DNA from: Verrucomicrobiaceae bacterium
GTDB lineage: Bacteria > Verrucomicrobiota > Verrucomicrobiia > Verrucomicrobiales > Verrucomicrobiaceae
Assembly (NCBI GenBank): GCA_021151605.1
Contig: JAGKWZ010000026.1
Coordinates: forward strand, 1-36,458
Reading direction: 5' to 3'
Length of the DNA stretch: 36,458 nucleotides
Shown in pieces: positions 29,086 to 36,458 of the stretch. The notes below the pieces were generated by a model that saw only the letters and a list, made by a program, of their open reading frames with translations, ran no database searches and was not told the origin of the DNA. A program made the translations under genes and the position numbers. Position 1 is the first letter of the stretch. Every line of letters begins with the position of its first letter.

Positions 29086-29994
29086 ATGATTATGCCCGAC
29101 AAAGTCCCCTTTGGTGTCATCGCTCCGATGACGACACCCTATTCTTCCTCCGGCGAACTAATGCCGAAGTCCATCCGCAGCCAGGTGGAGTTCCTCGTTC
29201 GTGAGCGGGCGGACAGCCTCGCGGTCGGTGGTTCGACTGGCGAAGGCCAGACCCTAGACGCTGATGAACTCCGCGCCTGCGTGAGCGAGGTGCGCGAGGC
29301 GATGCCAGCGGACATGCCGCTCGTCGCCAGCACCATTTGCGACAGCACTCGCCAGGCGATTCGCAGCATCAAGGCGGTGGCAGGTCTCGGCGTGGACGCC
29401 ATTCAGCTCACGCCGGTGCATTACCTCTTCCGCCCGGATGACGAGATGATGATTGAGCACTTCCGCGTGATCCACGAGGAGACGGGCATGCCGCTCATCA
29501 TCTACAATGTGGTGCACTGGTGCTATCTCTCGCCGGAGCTGACGGTGCGCCTCATGAATGAGGTGCCGGGCGTGATGGGCATCAAGCAAAGCGCGGGCGA
29601 CTTGAAGCTCTTTGCCGATCTCATGATCAATGCGCCGAAGGATCGGAAGATCTACAGCGCGGTGGATGCGCTGATGTATCCCTCGTTCTGCCTCGGCACG
29701 CCGGGCGTGATTGCGGCCACGCCTTCCGGCATTCCGCGTGCGACGGCCCTGCTGCGTGATGCGGTGGCGAAGGGCGATCACGCCAATGCGCGGCTGCTTC
29801 ATGAGGCCATCCTGCGCTTCTGGAATGCCACGGATCATTACAATCTACCCGCGTGCATCCGCTACGCGCAGTCGCTCCAAGGCGTGGATACCGGTTTCCC
29901 GCGTATGCCCATGCGCCCGGCCACCGACGCACAGCAGGCAAAGATCAAGCCCGCGCTGGAGGCGGTGCTGAAGCTTGCTGACTCGCTCAGCTAA
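29086..29994 (+). CDS. DapA/NanA-family aldolase (class I, pyruvate-type)
   Basis: A 302-residue member of the dihydrodipicolinate synthase/N-acetylneuraminate lyase family, cytoplasmic TIM barrel enzymes that cleave or form C-C bonds with pyruvate via a lysine Schiff base. GGSTGEGQTL is the substrate-carboxylate loop. Tyr140 lies in LIIYNVVHW, and the Schiff-base Lys167 in GVMGIKQSAGD, close to the usual family positions. The frame is open from 29029, but the start at 29086 leaves room for a promoter and gives a normal N terminus. As first gene of an operon with transporter and triose kinase, a keto-deoxy sugar acid or sialic acid aldolase is more likely than lysine synthesis. Confidence 0.85.
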   Translation: MIMPDKVPFGVIAPMTTPYSSSGELMPKSIRSQVEFLVRERADSLAVGGSTGEGQTLDADELRACVSEVREAMPADMPLVASTICDSTRQAIRSIKAVAGLGVDAIQLTPVHYLFRPDDEMMIEHFRVIHEETGMPLIIYNVVHWCYLSPELTVRLMNEVPGVMGIKQSAGDLKLFADLMINAPKDRKIYSAVDALMYPSFCLGTPGVIAATPSGIPRATALLRDAVAKGDHANARLLHEAILRFWNATDHYNLPACIRYAQSLQGVDTGFPRMPMRPATDAQQAKIKPALEAVLKLADSLS

Positions 29995-30015
29995 CCCGTT
30001 TCGGATTCGCCACTC

Positions 30016-31038
30016 ATGTCACCCCTCGTCGGCATCACGCTCATCCTGCTGTTCATCGCGCTCGCCGTGGCATCGCGCCCGGTGTGCGTGCTGAAAGGGC
30101 TTGGGTTTTCCTTCGTGGTGCTCGCGACGGGAGCTGCGGCGATGACGTTTCCTGCGGCCTTCATCTCATGGGGAGGTTTTGAGTTGAAATCCGCCATCAC
30201 GCCGCTCGTGCAGGTCATCCTGCTAGGCATGGGGCTCACGCTCACCCTGGATGACTTTCGCCGCGTGTTCACCATGCCGCACGGAGTCATCCTCTGCTGC
30301 GTGCTGCATTACACCATCATGCCGCTTGGCGGTTGGTGCTTTGCGCATCTGTTTGGTCTGCACGGCGCAGTGGCAACAGGGTTGATCCTCATCGGCTCCG
30401 TGCCCAGCGGCACGTCGTCGAACGTCATCTCATTGCTCGCTCGCGTGAATGTGCCGCTCTCCGTCACGGTCACGGCGGTGTCCACGCTCATCTCGCCGCT
30501 GATCACACCGTTTGCCATGAAGTGGCTCGCTGGCGCGGAAGTGCCCATCGATGCCGGTGCGATGATATTTTCCATTTTGAAAATGGTCATCGTGCCGTTG
30601 CTCATCGGACTCAGTGTGCAACGCCTCCTGCCCGGCGTGGCGCAGCGCCTCGTGCGCGTGCTGCCGTATGTGGCGATGTTTGCCATCTGCACCATTATCG
30701 GCGTCACCATCGCGCTTTCGCGTGAGCAACTGCTCTCCGTCGGCCTCGCCGTCTTCGCCGCTGCCGCGTGTCACAATGCCACCGGCTACTTGCTCGGCTA
30801 TTGGGGCGGACGCCTGAGCGGACTCAACGAAACCGATGCCCGCACCTGCGCCCTCGAAGTCGGCATCCAAAACGGCGGCATGGCCACCGGCCTCGCCTTC
30901 AATGTCCTACAAAGTCCCGCCGCAGCGCTCGGAGCTGCCGTCTTCGGCCCATGGAGCGCCATCACCAGTTCCGCGCTGGCCTCATGGTGGCGGAAGCGCC
31001 CGGCCAATCACAAAAAACAAACGACCCAACCTAAATGA
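30016..31038 (+). CDS. BASS-family (bile acid:sodium symporter-like) transporter
   Basis: A 340-residue integral membrane protein with about nine to ten hydrophobic segments spread over its whole length. Family signatures are GSVPSGTSSNVISLLARVNVP in the first half and ALEVGIQNGGMATGLAF in the second, the two crossing regions that bind sodium and substrate. BASS proteins carry organic anions such as bile acids, pyruvate or ketopantoate with sodium. It lies 21 nt after the aldolase and overlaps the next gene by ATGA, so import of the acidic substrate of the aldolase is a reasonable reading. It is the only clear transporter in the window. Confidence 0.88.
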   Translation: MSPLVGITLILLFIALAVASRPVCVLKGLGFSFVVLATGAAAMTFPAAFISWGGFELKSAITPLVQVILLGMGLTLTLDDFRRVFTMPHGVILCCVLHYTIMPLGGWCFAHLFGLHGAVATGLILIGSVPSGTSSNVISLLARVNVPLSVTVTAVSTLISPLITPFAMKWLAGAEVPIDAGAMIFSILKMVIVPLLIGLSVQRLLPGVAQRLVRVLPYVAMFAICTIIGVTIALSREQLLSVGLAVFAAAACHNATGYLLGYWGGRLSGLNETDARTCALEVGIQNGGMATGLAFNVLQSPAAALGAAVFGPWSAITSSALASWWRKRPANHKKQTTQPK

Positions 31039-33677
31039 AACTCGTCCTTACACTCGTCCTCACTGCCACCTCGTTGATGGCTGCGGAACCTGCCGCGCCG
31101 CTCTGGGATGAGCATGCGCCTTTACTCAAAACCGCTGAACTCCCGGTGCTACAGGGCGCACGGTTCTCCGTAATCAAGCCCTACGAGTTCACCAAGGACG
31201 GTTACCGTTTCCTGCATGGCGTGGCGCTTTGCTTTCACAAGGGGCGGCTCTACGCCTGCTTCGGCCACAACAAAGGCGGCGAAAACACTGACACGGAGGA
31301 GGCTCGGTTTTGTGTGAGCGAAGACGATGGCAAGACCTGGGGCGAGGTGCGCACGATGGACGCAGGCGATGGCCCCGTCGGGGTGAGCCATGGCGCATTC
31401 CTGTCGCATAACGGAACGCTCTGGGCATTTCATGGAGCCTACACCGGCACGATGAAGGGCGTTCACACGCGGGCTTATGTGCTCGATGAAACCACTCAGC
31501 AATGGCAGCCGAAGGGCACGGTGATCGAAGCCGGCTTCTGGCCCATGCAGGAGCCGCAGAAGATGGAGGATGGAAATTGGATCATGGCCGGGCTGAAGGT
31601 GGGCGCGGGCGATCCTGCCATCGTCGCCATCAGTCACGGCGAAGATTTCACCCACTGGGATGTGGTGCCGATCCCGCAAGCGGAGGACCTCAAGAAGATG
31701 TGGGGTGAGTCCACCGTCATCGTGAATGGCAAGCAGATCACGAGCCTCTCGCGTTACGGCGACGGAGCGGAGGCGCTGGTCGCCACCAGCGAGGACTACG
31801 GCCGCACCTGGAGCGAGATGCGCCCCAGCAATCTGCCCATGACCACGAGCAAGCCCATCGCCGGCACCTTGAGCACCGGCCAGCGTTATCTCGTCTGCAC
31901 CACCACCGCGGACAGCGGCAAACGGCGCTCGCCTTTGACCATCGCCGTCAGCAGGCCGGGCGCGGCATTGTTCAGCAAGGTGTTCGTCATCCGCCACGCC
32001 GAGTTTCCCGGCGGCCCCGGTGAGTCAAACAAAGGTGCCGCGCTCTCCTACCCGTATGCGGTGGAGCATGACGGCAAGCTCTACGTCGGTTACTCGAACA
32101 GCGGCGACAAGTCCACCCGAGTCGGCACCGGTCGCGAACTCTGGAACAACAACAGCGCGGAGCTGGCAGTGATTCCAGTCGCCAGCCTGTCGGTAGCTGC
32201 TGAAGCAAGCCCAGGCGCGTCGCTCGAAAGTCGCGGCCTGCCGCGCATCCTATTCAACAACGACAGCGATGACCTGAAGTGGCCTGCTTACCCGGAGCAT
32301 CATGCCAACGGTCTCTGGGTGCCTGCGGGCAAATACCTGCCGCTCCCGACGATCAACTCGCTCGACGATGCACTCGCACCGCGCATTGGGCCGCTGGCCA
32401 AAACCAAAACGCAAGGCCTCTCGTATTGCGGTAATTTCGGCCTGCCCATCTGGGAGCTGAAGCGGGATCACATCGCCGCGCTTGGGGACGATCCACTCCA
32501 GCCGATCCTTCAGTTTTGGAAGCGCGATGACCGCACCTTCTTCTTCTCGATGCGCATGAATGACATCCATCATGCGTGGTTCAACTGGGCGCACCTGTGG
32601 TCTGACTTCCACAGGTCGCAGCGGCATCTGTTTCTCAAGCCGCCAACGGACAAGGAATGGGAGACCGAGTTCCTGCCATGGTTCGAAGGCAAGATCACCA
32701 AGCGGCCTGCCATCAGCACTTCATCCGTGGCCTTCGACTACTCGCGGGCCGAAGTGCGGACGTATTACCTCGAAACCCTCCGCGAGGCCTGTCATCGCTA
32801 TGATCTGGACGGCATCGAACTCGACTGGCTGCGCTATCCCGACCTCTTCCGCAAGGGGGAGGTGAATGTGGCAATCATGACGGCCTTCGTTCGCGATGTG
32901 CGGGCCGTTCTCGATGAAACGGCCAAGCGGCGCGGCCACTCCCTGCGACTGCTGGCCCGTGTGCCCGTGACGCCAGAGCAGGCGCTCTCCATCGGTCTCG
33001 ACGTGGAGGCCTGGCTGAAAGCGGGCTGGCTTGACGCCGTCATCGCCGGTCCCGGCACGAGTTTTTCCGCGTGCCCGTTGGAGCGCTGGGTTGACCTCGC
33101 ACACCGGCATGGCGTGCCCGTCTATGGATCGATGGAGCGGCAGAACCGGAACAACGTTCCTCGCTACGGCAGCCCCGAAACATTGCGGGCCGCCATCGCC
33201 ACACTCTGGGAGAAAGGCGCAGACGGGCTCTACTTCTTCAACTTCTACGTCCGCGACGAGATGCCGCTGCTCGACGAGTTCGCCGACCGTGCGCTGCTGG
33301 CGGGATTGCCGAAGGAATATTTCCTCGAATCCGGCGGCGACGGCGACCTGACCAAGAGCGGCGGCCCACTGCCGCTGGCATTAAAGCCTGGCACTCCCGC
33401 CACCGTGCATCTGGTCATCGCCGATGATCCCGCGAAGGCCAAGGAAGCCAGCCTGGAGATCCTTTTCAAAAGCGAAGGTGAGACCGAGGCACCCGCCATC
33501 ACCCTCAACGGTCAATCGCTCAAAGAACCGAAATCCACACCCGCCAAAGCGGGCTTTACCCTCACGCTTTCCTCCGCCGCTCTGAAGTCAGCGCTCAAGA
33601 GCGGCACCAACGACTTCACCTTCACGTCAGCCGCCAGTGTCACGGTCACCGCTTTGAGTGTGCGTGTGGTGCCGTAA
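31035..33677 (+). CDS. Secreted two-domain protein: BNR propeller plus TIM-barrel glycosidase-like domain
   Basis: An 880-residue exported protein with a short signal peptide ending TSLMAAE, only loosely like the shared leader of the first operon. Residues ~40-385 form a BNR/sialidase-like propeller with Asp-box motifs SEDDGKTW and SEDYGRTW. Residues ~400-760 look like a TIM barrel with RAEVRTYYLETLREACHRYD and DLDGIELDWLRYPD (Glu595 and Asp597 are candidate catalytic residues), similar to GH10-like/DUF4015-type barrels. A beta-sandwich of ~100 residues ends the chain. The two catalytic-type domains in one chain suggest joint attack on one glycan or binding plus cleavage. It starts in ATGA overlap with the transporter gene. 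Confidence 0.7.
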   Translation: MKLVLTLVLTATSLMAAEPAAPLWDEHAPLLKTAELPVLQGARFSVIKPYEFTKDGYRFLHGVALCFHKGRLYACFGHNKGGENTDTEEARFCVSEDDGKTWGEVRTMDAGDGPVGVSHGAFLSHNGTLWAFHGAYTGTMKGVHTRAYVLDETTQQWQPKGTVIEAGFWPMQEPQKMEDGNWIMAGLKVGAGDPAIVAISHGEDFTHWDVVPIPQAEDLKKMWGESTVIVNGKQITSLSRYGDGAEALVATSEDYGRTWSEMRPSNLPMTTSKPIAGTLSTGQRYLVCTTTADSGKRRSPLTIAVSRPGAALFSKVFVIRHAEFPGGPGESNKGAALSYPYAVEHDGKLYVGYSNSGDKSTRVGTGRELWNNNSAELAVIPVASLSVAAEASPGASLESRGLPRILFNNDSDDLKWPAYPEHHANGLWVPAGKYLPLPTINSLDDALAPRIGPLAKTKTQGLSYCGNFGLPIWELKRDHIAALGDDPLQPILQFWKRDDRTFFFSMRMNDIHHAWFNWAHLWSDFHRSQRHLFLKPPTDKEWETEFLPWFEGKITKRPAISTSSVAFDYSRAEVRTYYLETLREACHRYDLDGIELDWLRYPDLFRKGEVNVAIMTAFVRDVRAVLDETAKRRGHSLRLLARVPVTPEQALSIGLDVEAWLKAGWLDAVIAGPGTSFSACPLERWVDLAHRHGVPVYGSMERQNRNNVPRYGSPETLRAAIATLWEKGADGLYFFNFYVRDEMPLLDEFADRALLAGLPKEYFLESGGDGDLTKSGGPLPLALKPGTPATVHLVIADDPAKAKEASLEILFKSEGETEAPAITLNGQSLKEPKSTPAKAGFTLTLSSAALKSALKSGTNDFTFTSAASVTVTALSVRVVP

Positions 33678-33700
33678 ACCATCAGCAACTCCATTCACCC

Positions 33701-34696
33701 ATGAAAAAGCTCATCAACCAACCCACGCATTATGTGGAGGAAATGCTCGCCGGTCTCCTCCTTGCCAATCCCAGCCTGAAACTCGATGGCGGCAGTCAGC
33801 GCGTCATTCGTCGCGCGAGCGGTGCGAGGTCGGGTAAGGTCGGCATCGCGTCGGGCGGCGGCAGCGGGCATCTGCCGCTCTTCACCGGTTATGTCGGCGA
33901 GGGACTGCTCGACACCTGCTCTATCGGTAATGTTTTTGAAGGGCCAAACGTCGAGAGCTGCGAGGACGCCATTCGCCTCGCGCATGGCGGCGCGGGCGTG
34001 GTCTGCCTCTACGGCAACTACGGCGGCGACCGCATGAACTTCGACATGGCCTGCGAGCTTCTCGATGGGGAAGGCATCGCCACGCGCACCGTGCTCGGCA
34101 CCGATGACATCGCCAGCGCCGCGCCCGCCGAGACGCACAAACGTCGCGGCGTGGCGGGCATCCTCTATGCCTACAAAGCCGCCGGAGCACTCGCGGAAAG
34201 CGGCGCGAACCTGGATGAAGTCGCCCGCATCGCACAGAAGGCCGTGGACGCCACGCGCACCATCGGCGTGGCGCTTTCGCCCTGCCAGGTGCCCACCGCG
34301 AGCGCACCGAACTTCTCCATCGCAGACGACGAAATCGAAATGGGCATGGGCATTCACGGCGAGCCCGGCATCTGGCGGGCGAAGCTGAAAAGCGCCGACG
34401 CCATCGTCGATGAAATGCTGGAGCGCCTGCTCGCCGACCGGCCCATCGCCGCAGATTGCCGTGTCTCCGTGCTCGTGAATGGACTCGGCGCCACGCCGCT
34501 GGAGGAGCTGTTCATCCTCTACCGCCGCACGCATCAAATCCTCAGCGAGCGCGGCATCACCATCATCATGCCTCTTGTCGGAAACTACGTCACCTCCATG
34601 GAGATGGCTGGCGCGTCCATTTCGCTGCACCTGCTCGATGCCGAGCTGGAGAAACTGCTGCTCGCCCCCGCGTCCTGCGCCTTCTGGAAAGTCTGA
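33701..34696 (+). CDS. dhaK: Dihydroxyacetone kinase subunit DhaK
   Basis: A 331-residue DhaK. The substrate is bound covalently as a hemiaminal by a histidine, here His219 in MGMGIHGEPG, matching His218 of E. coli. ASGGGSGHLPLFTGYVG is the conserved N-terminal block and YGNYGGDRMNFDMA the second active-site block. Length is normal for the separate-subunit form. It pairs with DhaL 5 nt downstream. No DhaM is present, so the phosphate donor (ATP, or a DhaM encoded elsewhere) is open. In this operon it would phosphorylate dihydroxyacetone, glyceraldehyde or a related ketose such as erythrulose released by earlier steps. Confidence 0.93.
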   Translation: MKKLINQPTHYVEEMLAGLLLANPSLKLDGGSQRVIRRASGARSGKVGIASGGGSGHLPLFTGYVGEGLLDTCSIGNVFEGPNVESCEDAIRLAHGGAGVVCLYGNYGGDRMNFDMACELLDGEGIATRTVLGTDDIASAAPAETHKRRGVAGILYAYKAAGALAESGANLDEVARIAQKAVDATRTIGVALSPCQVPTASAPNFSIADDEIEMGMGIHGEPGIWRAKLKSADAIVDEMLERLLADRPIAADCRVSVLVNGLGATPLEELFILYRRTHQILSERGITIIMPLVGNYVTSMEMAGASISLHLLDAELEKLLLAPASCAFWKV

Positions 34697-34701
34697 GCCA
34701 C

Positions 34702-35346
34702 ATGCCCATCACCGTCCTGACCCTGTGCGACGCCGTCGCCCGCTCACATGCACGCATCGCGCGGCTCGAAGACCAGTTAAATGCCGCCGATGCCCTCCTC
34801 GGCGATGGCGACACCGGTTCCATGCTCGCGCGGGTCATCGAAAAAATGGCCGCCACCGATTTGTCGTCCACCACCGATGTCGGCGCGGCTTTCAACGTCC
34901 TCGCCCGCGCCACCATGTCCGCCACAGGCTCCAGCCTCGGCACCTTGCTAGCGACCGCACTCCTCACCTTTGCCAAATCCACCAAAGGCCGCAGCGAAAT
35001 CCCGTGGAGCGAACTCTCCAGCCTCATCGTGCAAGCCATCGAAGCCATGCGCACCCGTGGCGGAGCCAGCCTCGGCGACAAGACCATCCTCGACGCCCTG
35101 CACAGCATCGCGAAGAACCTCAGCGGCATCACCGATGGCACCACCGCCGTCCTCGCTGCCGAAACCGGTGCCCGCGCCGCGCTGGAGCATTTCAAACCAC
35201 TGCCCTGCAAAATCGGGCGCGCCCGCCTCTTCCCCGAAAAAAGCACCGGGTCACATGACCCCGGCATGCTCGCGATTGCACTGCTGCTGGAGCGTGAGGA
35301 AACTCTCGAAGGCATCCCGGGCTGCCTCCCCCAAACGGCATCGTAA
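34702..35346 (+). CDS. dhaL: Dihydroxyacetone kinase subunit DhaL
   Basis: A 214-residue DhaL, the nucleotide-binding subunit that hands phosphate to the sugar on DhaK. The ATG at 34702 is chosen; the frame is open from 34456 only inside dhaK. DALLGDGDTG supplies the magnesium-binding aspartates (E. coli has GDGDHG), TGSSLGTLL contacts the nucleotide phosphates, and GGASLGDKTILDAL and GRARLFPEKSTGSHDPG are the other family blocks. It looks complete and active. Confidence 0.92.
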   Translation: MPITVLTLCDAVARSHARIARLEDQLNAADALLGDGDTGSMLARVIEKMAATDLSSTTDVGAAFNVLARATMSATGSSLGTLLATALLTFAKSTKGRSEIPWSELSSLIVQAIEAMRTRGGASLGDKTILDALHSIAKNLSGITDGTTAVLAAETGARAALEHFKPLPCKIGRARLFPEKSTGSHDPGMLAIALLLEREETLEGIPGCLPQTAS

Positions 35347-35370
35347 GCTTCGCCATTCGCGTGAATCACC

Positions 35371-35643
35371 ATGCCCGCCGCGCCGGACAACCACGACGCC
35401 CACGACTACGCCGAACGCATCCGCGAGCGGTTGCCGCGTCGTTTGCAGGAATTGCGGGAGGCCGCAGGCTTCACGAAGTATGGTTTGGCTCGTGAGAGCG
35501 GGGTGAGCCGGGAATACATTGGTAAGATCGAGCGTGGCAAAGCGAACCCAACCCTGCCTGTCACCGCGCAACTCAGTTATGGGCTTGGCATGACGCTGGA
35601 GCAGTTCACCCATCATCTTGAAGACCAGGACGATGGCGAGTGA
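35371..35643 (+). CDS. Small XRE-family helix-turn-helix protein
   Basis: A 90-residue DNA-binding protein. The XRE/Cro helix-turn-helix covers residues ~24-78: RRLQELREAAGFTKYGLARE, then VSREYIGKIERGKANPTLP. There is no additional sensor domain beyond a short acidic tail (LEDQDDGE). It lies 24 nt after dhaL as the last gene of the operon. A truncated relative is at 27931-28044, at the end of the first operon, so the gene seems to have been copied between operon ends. It may regulate the operon or act on the palindrome array that begins ~120 bp downstream; the latter is speculation. Confidence 0.85.
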   Translation: MPAAPDNHDAHDYAERIRERLPRRLQELREAAGFTKYGLARESGVSREYIGKIERGKANPTLPVTAQLSYGLGMTLEQFTHHLEDQDDGE

Positions 35644-35685
35644 AGCCCCGTCACCTATGATTGACTAACGGCAGGGCCGGGGGCT

Positions 35686-36177
35686 GTGCTCCAATGGCGG
35701 GCGTCACACCCGACGACCGCCATGCTGATCCTCTCCAACAGTCCAGACCGCTTCCCGCTCACGGGAGCCGCCTTTTTGCCTCCGGGAGCGGTGTTTTCGG
35801 CCTTGGGAGGGCTATTCCGCCTCAAAACTGCCATCCCGAGCGAAATGGTAGCCATACCGGACACCACGGTAGCGCTACCGGCGCTGAAGGTAGGGACCCC
35901 GCGCCATGCGGTATCCATACCGGTGGCAATGGTAGCGATACCTAGCGGCGAGGTATCCATACTGAATGAAATGGGATGGCTCCCCGGACGAAAAGGTAGG
36001 GCTACCGCGCGGCAGGGTAGAGCTACCGCCGCAATGGGTATCCATACCCCGGCAAAAGGTAGCGCTGCCGCACGGCGCGGTAGTCATCCCGCGAGATGCG
36101 GTATCGACCCCAAACCGCGCAGCGCAGCCCCCCAACCAAGCACCAATAACAAACAACCAAGAACCTCCCCACCATGA
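35686..36177 (+). CDS. Reading frame through the palindrome array; coding status doubtful
   Basis: A GTG-started frame of 163 codons (ATG alternative at 35722) translates the array as heptads: VAIPDTT, VALPALK, VSIPVAM, VAIPSGE. The V-x-I/L-P pattern stops after about 35985, where one repeat is 22 instead of 21 bp. It carries on in the next frame (VGLPRGR, VELPPQW, VSIPRQK, VALPHGA). Valine and isoleucine are written almost only as GTA and ATA, unlike neighbouring genes, which points to DNA constraint rather than protein. If a protein exists it is frame-shifted here. Confidence 0.2.
   Translation: MLQWRASHPTTAMLILSNSPDRFPLTGAAFLPPGAVFSALGGLFRLKTAIPSEMVAIPDTTVALPALKVGTPRHAVSIPVAMVAIPSGEVSILNEMGWLPGRKGRATARQGRATAAMGIHTPAKGSAAARRGSHPARCGIDPKPRSAAPQPSTNNKQPRTSPP
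35763..36111 (+). repeat. Phased array of ~17 near-palindromic 12-bp units
   Basis: Units of consensus GGTAGCGMTACC or GGTATCCATACC start at 35763, 35784, 35805, 35826, 35847, 35868, 35889, 35910, 35931, 35952, 35973, 35995, 36016, 36037, 36058, 36079 and 36100. Every step is 21 bp except one of 22. The unit at 35868 is a perfect palindrome. The 9-bp spacers are not conserved. The first four units are weak and the centre is best. A period of 21 bp is two helical turns, so all units face the same side of the helix up to the 22-bp step. It lies between the XRE gene and the gene at 36174; binding by a dimeric protein is a natural reading. Confidence 0.85.
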
Positions 36178-36458
36178 ACTGGGATAACGGCCAATGGGAC
36201 AGCGGCACTTGGGACCAGCCGTCCGACTATTTTTCTCCTCAACCCAAACCTAAATCCAAAATGAAACGACAAGACTACTACCCCAGCCGCATCGGCGACC
36301 AAGTGAACTGGCTCGCCAACTACGCCGCCAAACTGCCCCTCTACGGCCCCACGCTCGGCGTGGTGGCGGGCGATGTGACCGCCAGCGTGAACGACGCGAA
36401 ATACGCCAACTACGTCCTCGGCCTGTGGCTCAGCGCCGTGCGCAACTTCTCACCGAGC
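36174..36458 (+). CDS. Start of a conserved Verrucomicrobia-type protein of unknown function (runs off window)
   Basis: The first 95 codons are present and the frame is open to the window end. The N terminus is rich in Trp, Asp and Gly (NWDNGQWDSGTWDQP). KRQDYYPSRIGDQVNWLANYAAKLPLYG follows, a kind of sequence I associate with small hypothetical proteins common in Verrucomicrobia. A second possible start is the Met before KRQDYYPSR (Met30). The 62 bp between the palindrome array and the ATG are poor in G (AACAAACAACCAAG), probably an unstructured leader. No function can be given. Confidence 0.7.
   Translation, partial: MNWDNGQWDSGTWDQPSDYFSPQPKPKSKMKRQDYYPSRIGDQVNWLANYAAKLPLYGPTLGVVAGDVTASVNDAKYANYVLGLWLSAVRNFSPS

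Noticed and set aside
35763..36111. CRISPR array
   Set aside because: The repeats are 12 bp, palindromic and imperfect, with 9-bp gaps, and no cas genes are present.

Overview
The window reads as chromosomal DNA of a GC-rich member of the Verrucomicrobiota, probably Verrucomicrobiales. The basis is the gene mix: an ECF sigma factor of the Rhodopirellula/Verrucomicrobium type, a PSCyt1/DUF1549/DUF1553 protein beside a DUF1501 protein, many secreted sulfatases and glycosidases with no SusCD pair, and few Shine-Dalgarno-like starts. No rRNA, tRNA, CRISPR array or transposase was found.

Region 1 (85-27861) is about 27.8 kb of uninterrupted plus-strand genes. The largest gap is about 60 nt and several junctions are ATGA overlaps. 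It opens with the ECF sigma factor and a membrane partner, then runs through secreted enzymes: a TIM-barrel-like protein, two beta-helix proteins, a class C serine hydrolase, two six-hairpin glycosidase-like proteins, a BNR/sialidase-fold protein, two carbohydrate esterases, three S1 sulfatases, a GH28 enzyme, a GH127/DUF1680-like enzyme, the PSCyt/DUF1501 pair and a GH5-like Tat protein. Together they look like an extracellular system for a decorated, probably sulfated and esterified, pectin-like or algal polysaccharide. The substrate is inferred.

The outstanding feature of region 1 is that unrelated enzymes share one signal-peptide segment (core TALLLAPLAALHAA) that is also conserved as DNA, including synonymous positions. 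Two leaders carry in-frame insertions, one of them a 93-bp step containing a 29-bp inverted repeat and flanked by a 6-bp direct repeat. One leader is an orphan with no gene body, one is a non-coding remnant, and two junctions share 53 identical bases running from the end of one gene into the leader of the next. I read this as a repeat-seeded locus in which leader and junction segments are copied or recombined around changing gene bodies.

Region 2 (27862-28932) holds a decayed leader, a truncated XRE gene, a small minus-strand reading frame and a minus-strand regulator that joins an FCD ligand-binding domain to an AraC DNA-binding domain.

Region 3 (29086-35643) is a second plus-strand operon, divergent from the regulator: a DapA/NanA-family aldolase, a BASS-family transporter, a BNR plus TIM-barrel fusion protein, DhaK, DhaL and an intact XRE regulator related to the truncated copy. 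It suggests uptake of a keto-deoxy sugar acid, its cleavage to pyruvate plus a triose, and phosphorylation of the triose.

Region 4 (35644-36458) holds about 17 near-palindromic 12-bp units at a strict 21-bp period with a single 22-bp step, followed by the start of a conserved Verrucomicrobia-type gene of unknown function that runs off the window.
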